Shown here: one piece after another, positions 32,759 to 45,100 of the stretch | How positions within the stretch are numbered: the stretch's first letter is position 1 | Layout: every line of letters starts with the position of its first letter | Assembly: GCA_015143295.1 (NCBI GenBank) | Contig: JABCRI010000113.1 | Location: forward strand, 1-64,000 | Length of the DNA: 64,000 nt | Origin: Tetracentron sinense | Lineage: Eukaryota; Streptophyta; Magnoliopsida; Trochodendrales; Trochodendraceae | Direction of reading: 5' to 3' | The notes under the pieces: generated by a model | The model's input: only the letters and a program-made list of their open reading frames with translations | The model's database searches: none | What the model was told of the DNA's origin: nothing | Program-made: the position numbers and the translations under genes

Positions 32759-34801
32759 AAACATTTCAATGAACTTGATGTTTCATCCATCCAAGCTGAT
32801 GAGATTGATCTAATCAATCCGGTCTATGAAGACTGATGAATCACTCAGTCTCCGTGTTTCCAACTTGTTTGGGGGTGCTTTTATGTACCCCATTTGTGTC
32901 TGGCTGAAGACGTTAAACTTAGTGCTGTCGGAAAGGCAATTCCGAGATTCATGAGTTGCATGATTATTTTGGCATTATTTTTCAGGTTGTACGGATCTCA
33001 TTACTTTTGTAGATACCTACAAGTGTACATTTTTGCGAAGCTGGTAATACCCTTCCTCAACTTTTGCATCTTATAATCCACAGTCATATCTTTTTGTCTT
33101 GGTCATGAGCACCGAGGATGGTGCTATCTTTTGTTTGGGGGTGGTATTTTTCGAAACTCATGTTTTCCCTTTGAAAAAAAAAAAGTTTTCTTTTGCTAAC
33201 TCTTTGGAGCTTTAGAGACTGTGAAAGCTTCCAGCCTGTCCCGTAGGCCGCCTAGGAGGTAGAACTCTGGGTTTTGCGGATAGGATATATAGGCTTATTT
33301 TCTTTTTATTAAAAAAAAAAAAAAAGAGTTTTTCTAGTACTTTCAAAAATGTTTTCAAGTAACTTTACAATGATGAGACCAAAACTAACCGTTAGTCTAC
33401 TTATTGAAAGGGATGTCATCTTTTGAAATACAAGTTAGCACTTAGTTCAGTACTACTTTGGATTGAGATGCTTAGAAAATTCAGATTCGGCACAAAATTG
33501 CACAAAATCAACATCAGAGTCATCCTAAGTTCAGATTCTCTAGAGATCCTAGAAGAATATTTGTGGAGACCTAACCCGGTGAGCTTTTGAGCATTTCATC
33601 ATTTCAGAGGGTTATACAAAAAAAAAATTTCCGAGTCACAAGTTGACTCACAAGTTCTTCCAGCCTACACATATTCCTTTGAGAGATCTCATTAATTCTT
33701 GATTTGATCATTAAACTTGGAATGACATCAAACATTGGGTCATTACGAAAGAACTTTCTCTGTATCCATTCAAGACATTAGACATGAGAGTGCAACCCTA
33801 GAAAATGATATAGGCCATGTTTGTAACCTTTCAGACTTTTTAGCTTACCTAACTTTTACATCTGTAGAAAACCCTTTTGAGCCTTTAATGAAAACTTTTT
33901 CTTGTCAACCCATTAACCGAAAACCCAATCTAGATAAGAAATATGACTCGCGACCTTATTTCTGAGAAGGATAAAAGAGTAAGTGGTATGGGTACACCAT
34001 GAAAGATAGAAATCAAGAAGGAAAGAAAAACCAAGTGGGTTCGAACTGAAAAGAAAATATGGAAAGCTGAAAATCAATATTGAGCAATCTCAAAAAGATA
34101 AAAAAATGAAAGAAGGAAAAGAAAAAGGAACTGGTGTTACTCCCTTAGGAAAATTTGTAAAGAATATTGAGATATCCTCTCAGAACTTTGAATCCCTGTG
34201 TCCCCTTTTTTTTTTCTAAACCAATCCCAAGCCTCAATACAACCTATTAAAGTCCTACTTGATTCTAGGTTAGCACAATCATAAAATGTGGAGAATGGAG
34301 AAAGAGAAACTATAGAGTTTGATCTAACGTTCCCGAGTAACATGATATTCCTATCATGAGATCTTTTGATTTTATAATGTCTTCCCTTCTAGACAATATA
34401 TGTGAGAAATTTGCCTGTTTCTATCCACATATCTCCTCACATATAACTTGAGAGAAAATAAATAAAACCATTTTCGAGTGATTCACTTCTGAGTGATATG
34501 CAAGTGAGAATTGATGTCAAGACATAAAATCTTAGAGGTGATCTGAAAATCTTTACTCCCGGATAATGATGATGTTGAGCAAACACACACGCTGAATCTA
34601 ACTTTTCTTAGTGCTAATTATCCATCTGTATTCTTGCTGAAACTTACTGACTGAGTTCTAACTTGTAAATATTTTGTTACATCCTTGAAATAATTTGACA
34701 AACGGAGTTTTCTTTGAGTAATGAGAAACAGTGTGTAGCATGTGCCAAACCCTTTCAAGTTCCACTTTTTCGCACTAATTGCCAAGGACTGGCAATATGC
34801 T
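32759..34801 (+). other. 3' non-coding region of element G
   Basis: About 2 kb without a supported gene. Poly-A runs at 33170-33185 and 33310-33325. I found no envelope-like frame; the remaining short frames have no recognisable domain. Confidence 0.65.
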
Positions 34802-34813
34802 GGTTGGGGGTTG
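34802..34813 (+). other. Polypurine-like tract of G
   Basis: GGTTGGGGGTTG lies directly before the 3' LTR. It is G-rich but broken by T, weaker than the tracts in A and B. Confidence 0.5.
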
Positions 34814-36338
34814 TGATATTCGCTTAAAAGTGTTTGTTTTTCACGATTATCCTCTGAGAATTATTGAACTCTCCTACGTAAAACTTTTATTTTTACAAAC
34901 TTTTCTACGTAAGAGTTTTATCAATTGTATAGAACACACTTTTCTAGTTAAAATGGTGTATTTGCATAGTTTAAACACATTTATGAAAGTCTAGATACTG
35001 AGTCATTTCGATGAACCCTCATTACGTGTTTTAACTGTCTCAGGAACCCTAACTGGATGATTTTCAAGGACCGGAGGCCGTAGTTAAGCATCAAAGCCCA
35101 TTACCAAGTAGATGCAGGCCAAGTGTGGGCTATGCCAAGAGATTACAATTACAAAATGAGGCCTAGGGAGGTGAAGAGTTGATTTCCAAGAAAGAGGACT
35201 TGAGTAATAAAGATCACTATACAAGACAAAGGAGAAAAGCTTGCTTAGTTGGTGAAATCTATGAGAGATTGTGTTAGAGACCAGGGTTCAAAACACTTTG
35301 CCATCATTTTCTCTTCCTTTTCTCTTTTATTTCTCAAAAACCCTAATCTCTCTCTCCTAATCCTATTCGTCCAACCTTAATCATCTTAGCCGTCCATCCT
35401 TACTTTTCAAAGCCCTATTTAGTTCAAAATCCTAAACCTAGCCACCAACTTCTAGCCTAAATCCTAGCCATCCATTTCACTAAACCTAAATCCTAGCCAC
35501 CCATTTCACTAACCCTAAAACCCTAATATCTAAGAGATTAGTGGCCACACCTCACTTTCCCACTTTCCATTCTAGCCATTTTTCTTTAGTTAGAAACCTT
35601 GGCTAATTCAAAAACTTTCCAAAATTCTAAATCCTTAGTTCCAAAACCATTCATCCCTCCCCCTCTATATAACTCACGGCCATGTGTGGCCATATTCAAT
35701 TCTAAAACTTTCTCTCATTCTAACCTCCATCTCTCCTCACATCTCATTGTGGTGACCGTACCACACACCTCTCTTTTCTCTCTCTCTATCTCACATCTCA
35801 CCTCTTCTTGAGTTCTAACCTTACATTCTCTCTCACTTCTCCCTTTGGTGTTCGGTTTACAAAAGCATCTCTTGCATTAGAGAAAGTGGAAGATCACCAT
35901 AGCAATGCTCCTCTCACTCCTGGATTTACAACTTGTTTCTTACTTTTTCGATGTTCTTACATTATTTCTAGTGCAAGCTTTGTAAGTGGTATTTTTAATT
36001 TTAATGATAAATTTCTCTTCATCATTGTTATTTTATGTTCCTTGTCTTTTATTAATATGTTTCAAGCTATTTGTTTCATGGTGATTAGTAGATCTTAATA
36101 CCTCTTCCCAAATTATAATTATTTAAAAAAATTGACTCCATTTTCTCATCTCTCCATCTTTCTCTAAGTATCCCATTTTTTTTCTTTCTTGCACTAACTT
36201 AACTAACCCCAAGTGAGGATTCGACATCCAACACACCCTATGCATAATTCATATTTTGCAGGAATTTAAGAATCGGATATTACAAATATTTGTTGAAATA
36301 GGGTGATTCGTTTCAACGACCGAAAAACCCCACTTTCA
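34814..36338 (+). repeat. 3' LTR of element G
   Basis: Starts TGATATTCGC and ends ACTTTCA. TATA box at 35665-35672. Followed by the right AGAAG duplication and the continuing gag of C. Confidence 0.9.
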
Positions 36339-36343
36339 AGAAG

Positions 36344-37235
36344 CAAAAGGGAAGAATGCTCTGGTATCTCAGCTTGGAAGTGAAAAGGCTGAACTGGTGT
36401 CCAAAATAGAATACCTTGAGAAAGAAAATGCCTCGTTATCCAAATGGATCAAGGTTCTAGAAACTGAGGAAGATAACTCTATGAGTGCATCTGAAGAGTC
36501 AAAGACTTGAATTTCAGAATTGGAATCTGAAAGAAATAACCTTATTGAAAAAGTTTGATTTCTAGAAAAGGAATTTCTTGATATTCTGAAAGTTAAGGAT
36601 GGGCTAGCTAAGAAAGTAACTGAACTCGAAAAAGAAGCTAGACTCCTTAGCAACACTCAAATCTTGGATAAACTGGCTAGCATATAGCGCTCAACAGTTA
36701 ACATGTCCGACATAGGACATCCAGACAGACCATCCAGTCCTTTGAATGTCGGAACAATGTCTACTGCAACATTTGAGCCAATACATGAAAATCCAAGATT
36801 TGTGAGTTCTAACTCCTCAGGATCAACATCCAGGATGCCAAACTCTCAGTTGTACCAAACTTTTGTCACTTCTGGACAAAGTAAAAATTCAACTAAAACT
36901 AATAGAAGAAAAGTTTAGTCCAAGGCTAACAGATCTCCTCCTTCCAGATTCATTCCCACTTGTCACCATTGTGGAGTGCAGGGTCACATCCGACCTAACT
37001 GCAATGCCTTTAGGAGAAATCCCCGAAATGGTTCTTGGAATCAAACACAACATCAGGGGAATCTCCAAAGGCAAATTCAAGTCTTAGGAGAAAAGTCTAG
37101 GAGTTTGAGTGAAGAAGTGATGAAAATTGCTCAACTCTCTAGTACACAATATGGTCGTGACATTTCTTATGCTCATCATGAAGAAGGTAATAGGATGGAC
37201 CAAATGCAAGGTTCACCCAAAAAAGAAGGAAGAAC
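36344..37235 (+). pseudogene. gag: Gag of element C, second part
   Basis: Continues the coiled-coil-like, Lys/Glu-rich stretch cut by G (ALVSQLGSEKAELVSKIEYL). Stops at about 36508, 36555 and 36684, then a Ser/Pro-rich piece at 36703-36918. A second zinc knuckle CX2CX4HX4C lies at 36961-37002 (CHHCGVQGHIRPNC) in another frame. Two knuckles separated by a long linker fit a Sirevirus gag. Confidence 0.75.
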
Positions 37236-37791
37236 ATGAGATCCAACAAAAAGAAGGTCATGCCTACAAATGAAGTGAACAAAGACAATAGGGTTCCCCA
37301 AAAGTCTAAGTTCATTTATGTGAGAAAGGATGATCTAAAATGCCTTGTCATCCACACCGTTTTGAAAGCCCAAAATTCTAATATGTGGTATTTCAATAGT
37401 GGATGCTCCAGGCACTTGATTGGTAACAAGTCCCTCTTTACTCATCTTGAGGAATGCTCAGATGGGACTATTACTTTTGGTGATGAAAGCAAATCCTTTG
37501 TGAAAGGAAAATGTGTCATCCAAGCACCAGGCATTCCTAAACTAAAGGATGTCTTGTTTGTTGAAGGACTGAAAGCTAATCTAATTAGCATAAGTCAATT
37601 ATGCGATGATCACCATACTGTCCACTTTACCAACAAGAAGTGCTCAGTTATGGATGACAAAGGTGTGTGCGTTTTGGAAGGGTCAAGAACCACTAACAAT
37701 TGTTATGGTCTAATTCCTAGTGTTGGTTCTTTTCTCAAATGTGCAACAGGGCTAAAGTTGAAGAAGTTGAACTGTGGCACAGGAGGTTAGG
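37236..37791 (+). pseudogene. pol: Protease of element C, catalytic Asp replaced
   Basis: An open stretch with MWYFNSGCSRHLIGNK: the aspartic protease motif DSG reads NSG (AAT at 37395-37397). A one-base shift near 37745-37755 takes the frame off course just before the GAG-pre-integrase motif LWHRRLGH, which is itself cut by element B after 37791. Confidence 0.82.
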
Positions 37792-38059
37792 TGTAGCACC
37801 CCGGACTTTTTCATCCTTAATGAATAGCACCTTCGTAGCTAATTGGCCGTTTTTGTAGTCTAATTAATAAATAAGGGAGAAATTAGAAATTTCAAAATGT
37901 CAGAAATGTTCATTTTCGAAGTACGAACCCAACGCAAGTTGAATCGTCAAAATCGGACGAATGAGTCAAAAGATATGGCCAAAACAGTCTGGACCTGCAG
38001 ACAATCGTAGCTCGGAAGGCACTAAGGACGTAGCTCTAGCTCTGATAACGTATACGTTG

Positions 38060-38510
38060 TGCATCCGTTGTGCAACAGACAACGGGTACATCGTGCAGCA
38101 GACAACGTGTACGTTGTACAGCAAACAACGTGTACATTGTACAGCTCACAACGGGCACGTTGTACATAAGACAACGGACAACGAGCTCAGCACTATGCAC
38201 AACACAACGTGACAACGGGCACGTTGTACATAAGACGACGGACAACGAGCTCAGCACTATGCACAACACAACGTGACAACGGGTTCGGCACCCTTCACAG
38301 CACAACGTGTTCAGCACTATTCACAGCACAACGTGCTCGGCACTATTCACAGCACAACGTGTTCAGCACTATTCACAGCACAACGTGTTTGGCACTATTC
38401 ACAGCACAACGTGTTCGGCACTATTCACAGCACAACGTGTTCGGCACTATTCACAGCACAACGTGTTTGGCACTATTCACAGCACAACGTGTTCAGCACT
38501 CGTGTTTTTG
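38060..38510 (+). repeat. ACAACG / 26-bp tandem arrays in the B 5' LTR
   Basis: First, degenerate units around ACAACGTGTACGTTGTACAG and a doubled ACAACGTGACAACGGGCACG block (38060-38280); then about eight copies of a 26-bp unit with the core GGCACTATTCACAGCACAACG (19 bases of it constant). The 3' LTR array (45840-46330) has about nine copies plus a truncated one. Apparent long frames across it are repeat artefacts. Confidence 0.85.
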
Positions 38511-39475
38511 CAGAAATTTCAGTGAGGGTATTGTGGTCTTTTGGTCGGTTCACTCTTACCTTAAGAGTTTAACCCGAGCCTGTAGGGCTCATTCTCAACA
38601 CTTAGAGGATTTGGGGGATTAGAAGAGAGGAGAAAGGGTTTCCTCAGCTAGGGTTTTGCTTTTGGAGAAGAATCAAAGGGGTTTTGAGACCCTAGATCAC
38701 TTCAAGTCCGGTTTTTCTCCAAGATCACGGCTCAAGCACTCGTGGAGAGCTTTCCCCAAGCTAGGGCAGCAACCCAAGCACGTTTTGAAAGGGGTTTCTT
38801 CCCCAACTCAAGTCTCCTTCAAGCAAAGGTGTTCTTCTTTCAAGTTGGAGCTTCAATCAAGGTTTCTACCAAGGATCAAGCTTTGATCTAAGGTTAGTAC
38901 ACCCTACTAACTTACCCTAGCAAAAATCTAGGTTTTCCATATAAAAATGTGATTCTTTATATTATGTTTTCCTCCGTATGAAATGTTATCCCCCATTAAA
39001 TATAAACAAGATAATGGAAAAGGTGTGGATGTGTGGATGGAATGTTGGATGTGGCGATTGGATGCCGAGATGTATGTTGTGTGATGGAAATGGTGGATGG
39101 GTATTTTACCAATAATGAACTTACCTTGATGTTTGGATGGAAAATATGCGCTAAAAAGAACAAGATGAATTATTAAGAAACATTGCATGTGTTGTGTTTG
39201 ACAAAATGCCTAAACTATGAATAAACGACTTAGATGAAGAAAATGGAAATAGGTTTTATGCATGTGTTCTTATAGACGATGAATTGATCCAATGTCATGT
39301 GAATTGCTTAAGTTACCTATGCTAATATTATGAATTGAATTGAAATGCCATATCTCTTTTGTTAAGCGCATTCCCACGATTGTTATTATTGGCACGCACA
39401 TGAGCACGCATGATAGCATGAACCGAGATTTCAAGAGCATGTGCATATAATAAACAACAAGAAAATATTGCATGT

Positions 39476-39738
39476 CAAGGAGGTTGGTAGCCCAGGGAGA
39501 ATTTGGGTACTAGCCTCTGGCTCACAAGATAACCCCTAAATCACCTATTGTCAAGGAGGTTGGTAGCCCAGGGAGATTCGGGTGCTAACCTCTGGCTCAC
39601 AAGAAAACCAAACATTGCATATCAAGGAGGTTGGTAGCCCAGGGACATTCGGGTACTAACCTCTGGCTCACAAGTGCATTGCATATCAAGGAGGTTGGCA
39701 GCCCAAGGAGATTTGGGTGCTAGCCTCTGGCTCACAAG
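39476..39738 (+). repeat. Four 55-75 bp tandem repeats in the B 5' LTR
   Basis: Units start CAAGGAGGTTGGTAGCCC and end CTCTGGCTCACAAG, with variable spacers. Each holds an imperfect inverted repeat (AGGTTGGTAGCCC with GGGTGCTAACCT). Matching array in the 3' LTR at 47299-47562. Confidence 0.85.
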
Positions 39739-40028
39739 TTACAAGATGAAAGTTTACAAGATGATGATCATGCATTCATGCATGCACGCATACATGATTT
39801 CTATGAGGCATACCGGAACATGACATGAGTTTTTAAGCATGAGTTTTACCGGCGTTTTCTCATTCATGTACGCACGTCAGGATGCTTGTATTGTATCATG
39901 CCTTATACTGTTTCTTTCGTGATGTTTCTATTATTGCTTGTATGATATTACTATTGTGTGTTTTTATTATTGTTATGGTCTGCTAGTAGCTTGTACTCGC
40001 TGAGTATTCCATGCTCAGCCGTACTTTC

Positions 40029-40169
40029 ATGTCGGCAGGTACTGAGGGAGCCCTCGACCCGGAGCCTTGGGTCGAGGAAGAGTATATAGAGGAGAGAGAG
40101 CCGGCTATTCCATTACAGTCTCAGGCGGACCGAGACCTCGATGTGTGGCCATACCTCGACTACTGTTGA
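40029..40169 (+). CDS. Small acidic LTR open frame, 46 codons (element B, 5' LTR)
   Basis: Counterpart of 3824-3955 in A: starts MSAGT, has PWVEEEYIEEREP in the middle and LDVWPYLDYC at the end. No known domain. The copy in the 3' LTR is 47854-47994. Similarity to A is clearer at peptide level than in the flanking LTR. Confidence 0.4.
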   Translation: MSAGTEGALDPEPWVEEEYIEEREPAIPLQSQADRDLDVWPYLDYC

Positions 40170-40456
40170 GGGGAGAGTATGAGAGGGTCTTGTGTATTTT
40201 GATATTTTGATAGGTGGGCCTATCCACCTTAGACTTAGACATGTCTTGTATTTATGTTAACTTGGAATACTATTTTGGATCATTAGAAGAAATGAAAATT
40301 TATTTATGCTTCCGCATATATGTTAGCTTCCGCGCTCTGATTATCGTTGTTAGTACTGTATTTTATCTTGTGCATTACAGGATGGTTTGATAGGTACGTA
40401 GTGTGACACCTAAAATATCCCTAAACTCCTAGGGGGTATTTCGGGGCGTTACAGAG

Positions 40457-40468
40457 TGGGATCAGAGC
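40457..40468 (+). other. Primer-binding site of B
   Basis: GAG then TGGGATCAGAGC after the LTR end: initiator tRNA-Met type with T to G at the fourth base compared with A. The remaining leader to 40780 (about 310 bp) has no gene. Confidence 0.7.
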
Positions 40469-40780
40469 TCTAGGCATTAGAGTCCCTAGGGTTACTTGGA
40501 GGATTGAACAAGGTATTAGAATCACCTTAGAGAGTTGTAGTCCAAGTATAGACTAACAAGTTAGTCTTAGTCAAAATGGGTTGAACTTTAACCGAACATA
40601 GAGTCCTACGCTAGGAACACGGATTGTATGTTATGCTATTGTGTTATATACCATGTGTACATTATTTGTGTTGTACTTATTAAATATGCTTGATGAATAT
40701 GTATTGAGTGAATTGCGAAATTTGTACTAAATGCGTATCCAAGTTAGACTCATGTTGTATTGTCGTTCTCAGGAGAAATC

Positions 40781-42029
40781 ATGAGACGCAATACCCGGGG
40801 TCGCGGGTACAACACGAGGGGTAATGGAGGTGATACTCCATCGGGTGATGATCAACCCGACTTTGCCCAAGCATTCGCATCCATAGCCGAGACTTTGGCT
40901 ATGTTGGCGGCAAGGCAACCGGCCACTCCGCCTAATGCGGCACTTATACCGGCTCCTCCTAACCGAGCCCAAGCCGGAATAGAAGCTTTCCGGAGGATGA
41001 GGCCTCCAACCTTTTGTGAGAGTATTGACCCGCTTGTTGCCGAAGGATGGATTCGGCAATTAGAGAAGATATTTTCTGTATTGGCGCCTACGGAGGCGGA
41101 AAGGGTTACTTGGGCTGCCTTCATGCTTGAAGGTGAGGCCGACCATTGGTGGAAGTCCGCACTTCGGACCCGAGAGTTGACCCGACAAGGTCAAGACTGG
41201 ACTTGGGAAGAATTCTTGGATGTTTTCAACAAGAAGTACTTCCCGATCGGGATAAAAGAGAAGATGGAAGTTGAGTTTATTGGAGCAAGGTAATATGTCA
41301 GTAGCCGCTTATGAGGCTAAGTTTTCGGAGCTATCTCGATTTGCTCCACATATGGTAGCAACCGAGGCTATGAAAGCCCGGAAATTTGAGAGAGGATTGA
41401 AGGCCTACCTCAAGGACCGAGTCTCGATGTTTAGACATGAGACATACTCAGAAGTGGTGGACAAGACACTTTTGTCCGAGTCGAACTCCGAGGAGTTCTT
41501 TAAAAGAAGAGGAATGGAGAAAGGACAGTCGAGTAGTTCAGGGGAGAAAAGAGCAAGGACTAGCTTGTATCAGTTCATAGGGCCGGCTCAGTCACAGAGG
41601 ATATATTCGGCACCACAGGCTCCTCGCTCTTTTGCTCCACCGACCTTTCGCCCGGCTATCTCATATGCTCCTCGCCCCGCAGTTACTCAGGCTACGGGAT
41701 ATGCTCCTTCCCCCTATCCGCATGATGTCTGCACTCTTTGTGGAAGGAAGCATCCCGCAGGAGAATGTCGACGGATTACAGGAAGTTGCTTCCATTGTGG
41801 TGACCAGGGCCACATAATTAGAGATTGTCCCCGACATCATTTGCCAGCTCAGTCTTCAGGGAGCAGGCCCCTGATTAGGCAGACATCCCAGCCTAGCTCT
41901 TCCCAGGCTTCGAGGGCCTCACAGTCTACCCGGCCTCCTCGCCCAGCCACACAGGGCCGAGTCTTTGCATTATCCGAGAGAGACGCACGTGCATCCGATG
42001 ATGTCGTGCAAGGTACGCAAAAATTCTAG
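40781..42029 (+). pseudogene. gag: Gag of element B, one frameshift
   Basis: Starts MRRNTRGRGY at 40781, matching A. The gag domain (EGEADHWW, FLDVFNKKYFP) runs to about 41270, where a frameshift of one or two bases ends the first frame at 41291-41293 and the homologous sequence continues in the next frame (QGNMSVAAYEAKF). The second part has the same pair of knuckles as A: CTLCGRKHPAGEC (CX2CX3HX4C) and CFHCGDQGHIIRDC. The unspliced frame stops at 42027-42029, 17 nt after the probable donor. Confidence 0.88.
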
Positions 42030-42148
42030 AGTCTAAGTTGTGTAAAATTTCTATGGTTTATTATGTGATTATTTATACCAAGGGTTATTCTATGTATGAT
42101 GCTTGTGATTGTTTGAAATCTACTAATAGTAGTTACTTAATCGCACAG
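42013..42148 (+). other. Probable 136-nt intron between gag and protease of B
   Basis: Donor CAAG|GTACGC and acceptor GCACAG|GC as in A. A textbook branch site TACTAAT at 42121-42127 puts its A 22 nt before the acceptor. Removing it leaves gag and pol in one phase. Interior sequence differs strongly from the A intron. Confidence 0.72.
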
Positions 42149-45100
42149 GCACTTTATTAGTGAACGAGTGTCTCGCCCGTGTGTTGATCGACACAGGATC
42201 CACTCACTCCTTTGTGTCACCTAGTTTCGCAAAGGGATTTTTGACTGAGTCTACTCCGTTAGAGCGGGAGTTGACCATTGCAACTCCACTCGGCAAGTCA
42301 GTTGATACGGACAAGATATTCAGGGATAGTGTGGTTCAAGTGGGGGAGAATGAACTGTTAGCCGATCTCATCGTCCTAGCTTTTCAAGACTTGGATTTTG
42401 ATGTCATCTTAGGGATGGATTGGTTGTCAAACCATCACGGGAATGTTGCGTGTTTTGAAAAGATGGTGAATTTCAAGCCGGAAGGAGTTAAGCCTTTTCA
42501 TTTCCGAGGATTGAGAGAAAGGGATATTGCTCGCTTTGCAGCTTTGAGCTTAGCGAACCCCGAAGTACAAAACTCCTCGACTATTCCAGTTGTGAGTGAG
42601 TTCTTAGATGTGTTTCCGGAGGAACTTCTTGGGTTACCTCCGAATCGGGAGATTGAGTTTGCTATAGAGCTTACTCCGGGCACTGCTCCGATTTCAAGAG
42701 CCCCATATAGAATGGCCCCGATAGAGCTTGAAGAATTGAAGAAGCAAATTGAGGAGTTACAACAACTTGGTTTCATCCAACCAAGTGTGTCACCGTGGGG
42801 AGCTCCGGTCCTTTTTGTAAAGAAGAAAGACAGGTCGATGAGAATGTGTATAGACTACCGTCAGTTGAACAAGGTAACTATCAAGAATCGTTATCCCTTG
42901 CCAAGGATCGATGACTTGTTCGACCAACTGAAGGGAGCGAGATTCTTCTCCAAAATTGATCTTAGATCGGGGTATCATCAATTAAGGATCAAGGTGGAAG
43001 ATGTTCCGAAGACGGCTTTCAGGACTCGGTATGGGCATTATGAGTTCCTTGTCATGCCTTTTGGGTTGACGAATGCACCGAGGGCATTCATAAATTTGAT
43101 GAACCGGGTGTTCCGACCTTGCTTAGATCGATGCGTGATTGTATTCATTGATGACATTTTGGTGTATTCCCAGACACGGGAAGATCACGCACGAGACCTC
43201 CGCCTTGCCCTAGAGATGTTGAGAGAGCATAGGCTATATGCCAAATTGAGTAAGTGCGAGTTTTGGTTAGAGAAGGTCGCATTTCTTGGACACGTGGTGT
43301 CGGCCGAGGGCATTTCTGTAGATCCAGCCAAGGTTGAGGCAGTCATGAGTTGGGAGAGGCCCAAGAGCGTCACGGAGATACGTAGTTTCCTCGGATTGGC
43401 AGGCTACTACCGGAGATTTGTGGAGGGATTCTCCAGTTTGGCTACACCTCTCACCTACTTGACAAGGAAAAATGCAAGGTTCAGTTGGAGTGACCGATGT
43501 GAAGTAAGTTTCCAAGAGTTGAAGAAACGCCTCACCACAGCCCCTGTCCTTACTGTGCCATCTGGATCTTTTGGGTATGAGGTGTATAGTGATGCCTCGC
43601 ATGTTGGACTTGAGTGTGTCCTAATGCAACACAAGAAGGTCATTGCCTATGCATCAAGGCAGTTGAAAGAGCATGAAAAGAACTACCCCACTCACGACTT
43701 GGAGCTTGAGGCGGTCGTGTTTGCACTTAAAATTTGGCGACATTATCTGTACGGGGTGGAGTTCTATGTGTACACGGACCACAAGAGCCTCAAGTATCTC
43801 TTTTCCCAAAAAGAGCTAAACTTACGACAACGGCGTTGGATTGAGTTCTTAAAGGACTACGAGTGCACTATCCAATATCACCCAGGAAAAGCAAATGTGG
43901 TGGCAGACGCTCTGAGTAGGAAACCATCGGGGTTGTTAGCTCACATGTTGGTGCGGGAATGGAGACTGTTAGACGATTTGGCAAATCTAGACATCAGTGT
44001 GAATGATTCTGTCCGCAGTCCGGTTTTGGCAAATGTTACAGTTCGGCCGTACCTTATAGACTTGATCCAGGAGTATCAAGCCACAGACACTGACTTGTTG
44101 GCTTTCTGGGATAAGGAAGTGGCCAAGGGTAGTACGGACTTCTCTCTCACTAGCCGAGGTGCTATTACATTCAAGGGAAGGCTTTGTGTCCCAGCCAATG
44201 CAGACCTTCGGAGAGAGATTATGGACGAAGCTCACCGGTCTAAGTATACAGTGCATCCCGGGGGGACAAAGATGTATCAGAACCTCAAGAGTCACTTTTG
44301 GTGGCGAAACATGAAGAGGGAGGTTGCGGAGTATGTGGCACGGTGTTTGGTGTGCCAACAGGTAAAAGCAGAGCATTTGAGACCGGCGGATCTTTTGCAG
44401 TCTCTCCCTATTCTCGAGTGGAAATGGGAACATATCTCTATGGACTTCATCGTGGGGTTACCGAAGACGGTTAGGAAGACCGATGCTATATGGGTAGTTG
44501 TTGATAGACTCACGAAGTCCGCTCATTTCTTACCGTACCGGACTACATTCAACTCCAATCAGTTAACGGAGCTATACATCAAGGAAATAGTCCGATTACA
44601 CGGGGTGCCAGTGAGTATTGTGTCGGATAGAGACCCAAGATTCACATCCAGGTTTTGGAAAAGTTTTCAAGGTGCAATGGGCTCCCGGTTAGACTTTAGC
44701 ACAGCTTTCCACCCACAGACCGACGGGCAAACCGAGAGGGTGAATCAGGTTATTGAAGATATGCTCCAAGCATGTATGCTAGACTTCAAGGGAAGTTGGG
44801 AAGATCACCTACCTTTGATGGAATTCGCTTACAACAATAGTTATCAAGAAAGCATACAAATGGCGCCTTTCGAGGCTTTGTACGGAAGGAGTTGTAGATC
44901 CCTGTTGTATTGGGATGAAGTGGGAGAAAGGAAGATTTTGGGCCCCGAGTTAATTGAACAAACCACGGATAGGGTCAAGCTTATCCGAGAGAGGTTAAAG
45001 ACCGCCCAAGATAGGCAGAAAAGCTATGCCGACAATCGAATGAGGGATCTTGAATTCCGAGTCGGTGATTTTGTATTTGTAAGGATTTCACCAACCAAGG

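Larger units (their letters stand above)
24047..36338 (+). mobile_element. Element G: Athila-type Ty3/gypsy element
   Basis: A 12.3 kb element with LTRs of about 1.56 and 1.53 kb (TGATATTCGC to ACTTTCA), flanked by AGAAG at 24042-24046 and 36339-36343. The primer-binding site TGGCGCCGTTGCC is the tRNA-Asp-type site of Athila elements. Order: gag, protease, reverse transcriptase, RNase H, integrase, then about 2 kb of non-coding sequence where Athila elements often have an envelope-like ORF. Gag-pol has deletions, frameshifts and stops. Confidence 0.92.
37792..40453 (+). repeat. 5' LTR of element B
   Basis: Carries two tandem arrays (38060-38510 and 39476-39738), a splice-donor-like AAGGTTAGTA near 38890 and the acidic small frame at 40029-40169. 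I see no convincing TATA box. Differences from the 3' LTR are few apart from array copy number. Confidence 0.92.

Noticed and set aside
33735-33965. 76-codon frame after integrase in G as an envelope remnant
   Set aside because: No membrane segment, no signal peptide and too short; nothing recognisable.
38036-38622. Overlapping open frames with repeated ALFTAQR and HYSQHN words, also at 45815-46446
   Set aside because: By-products of the 26-bp array in the LTRs of B, open in three frames.
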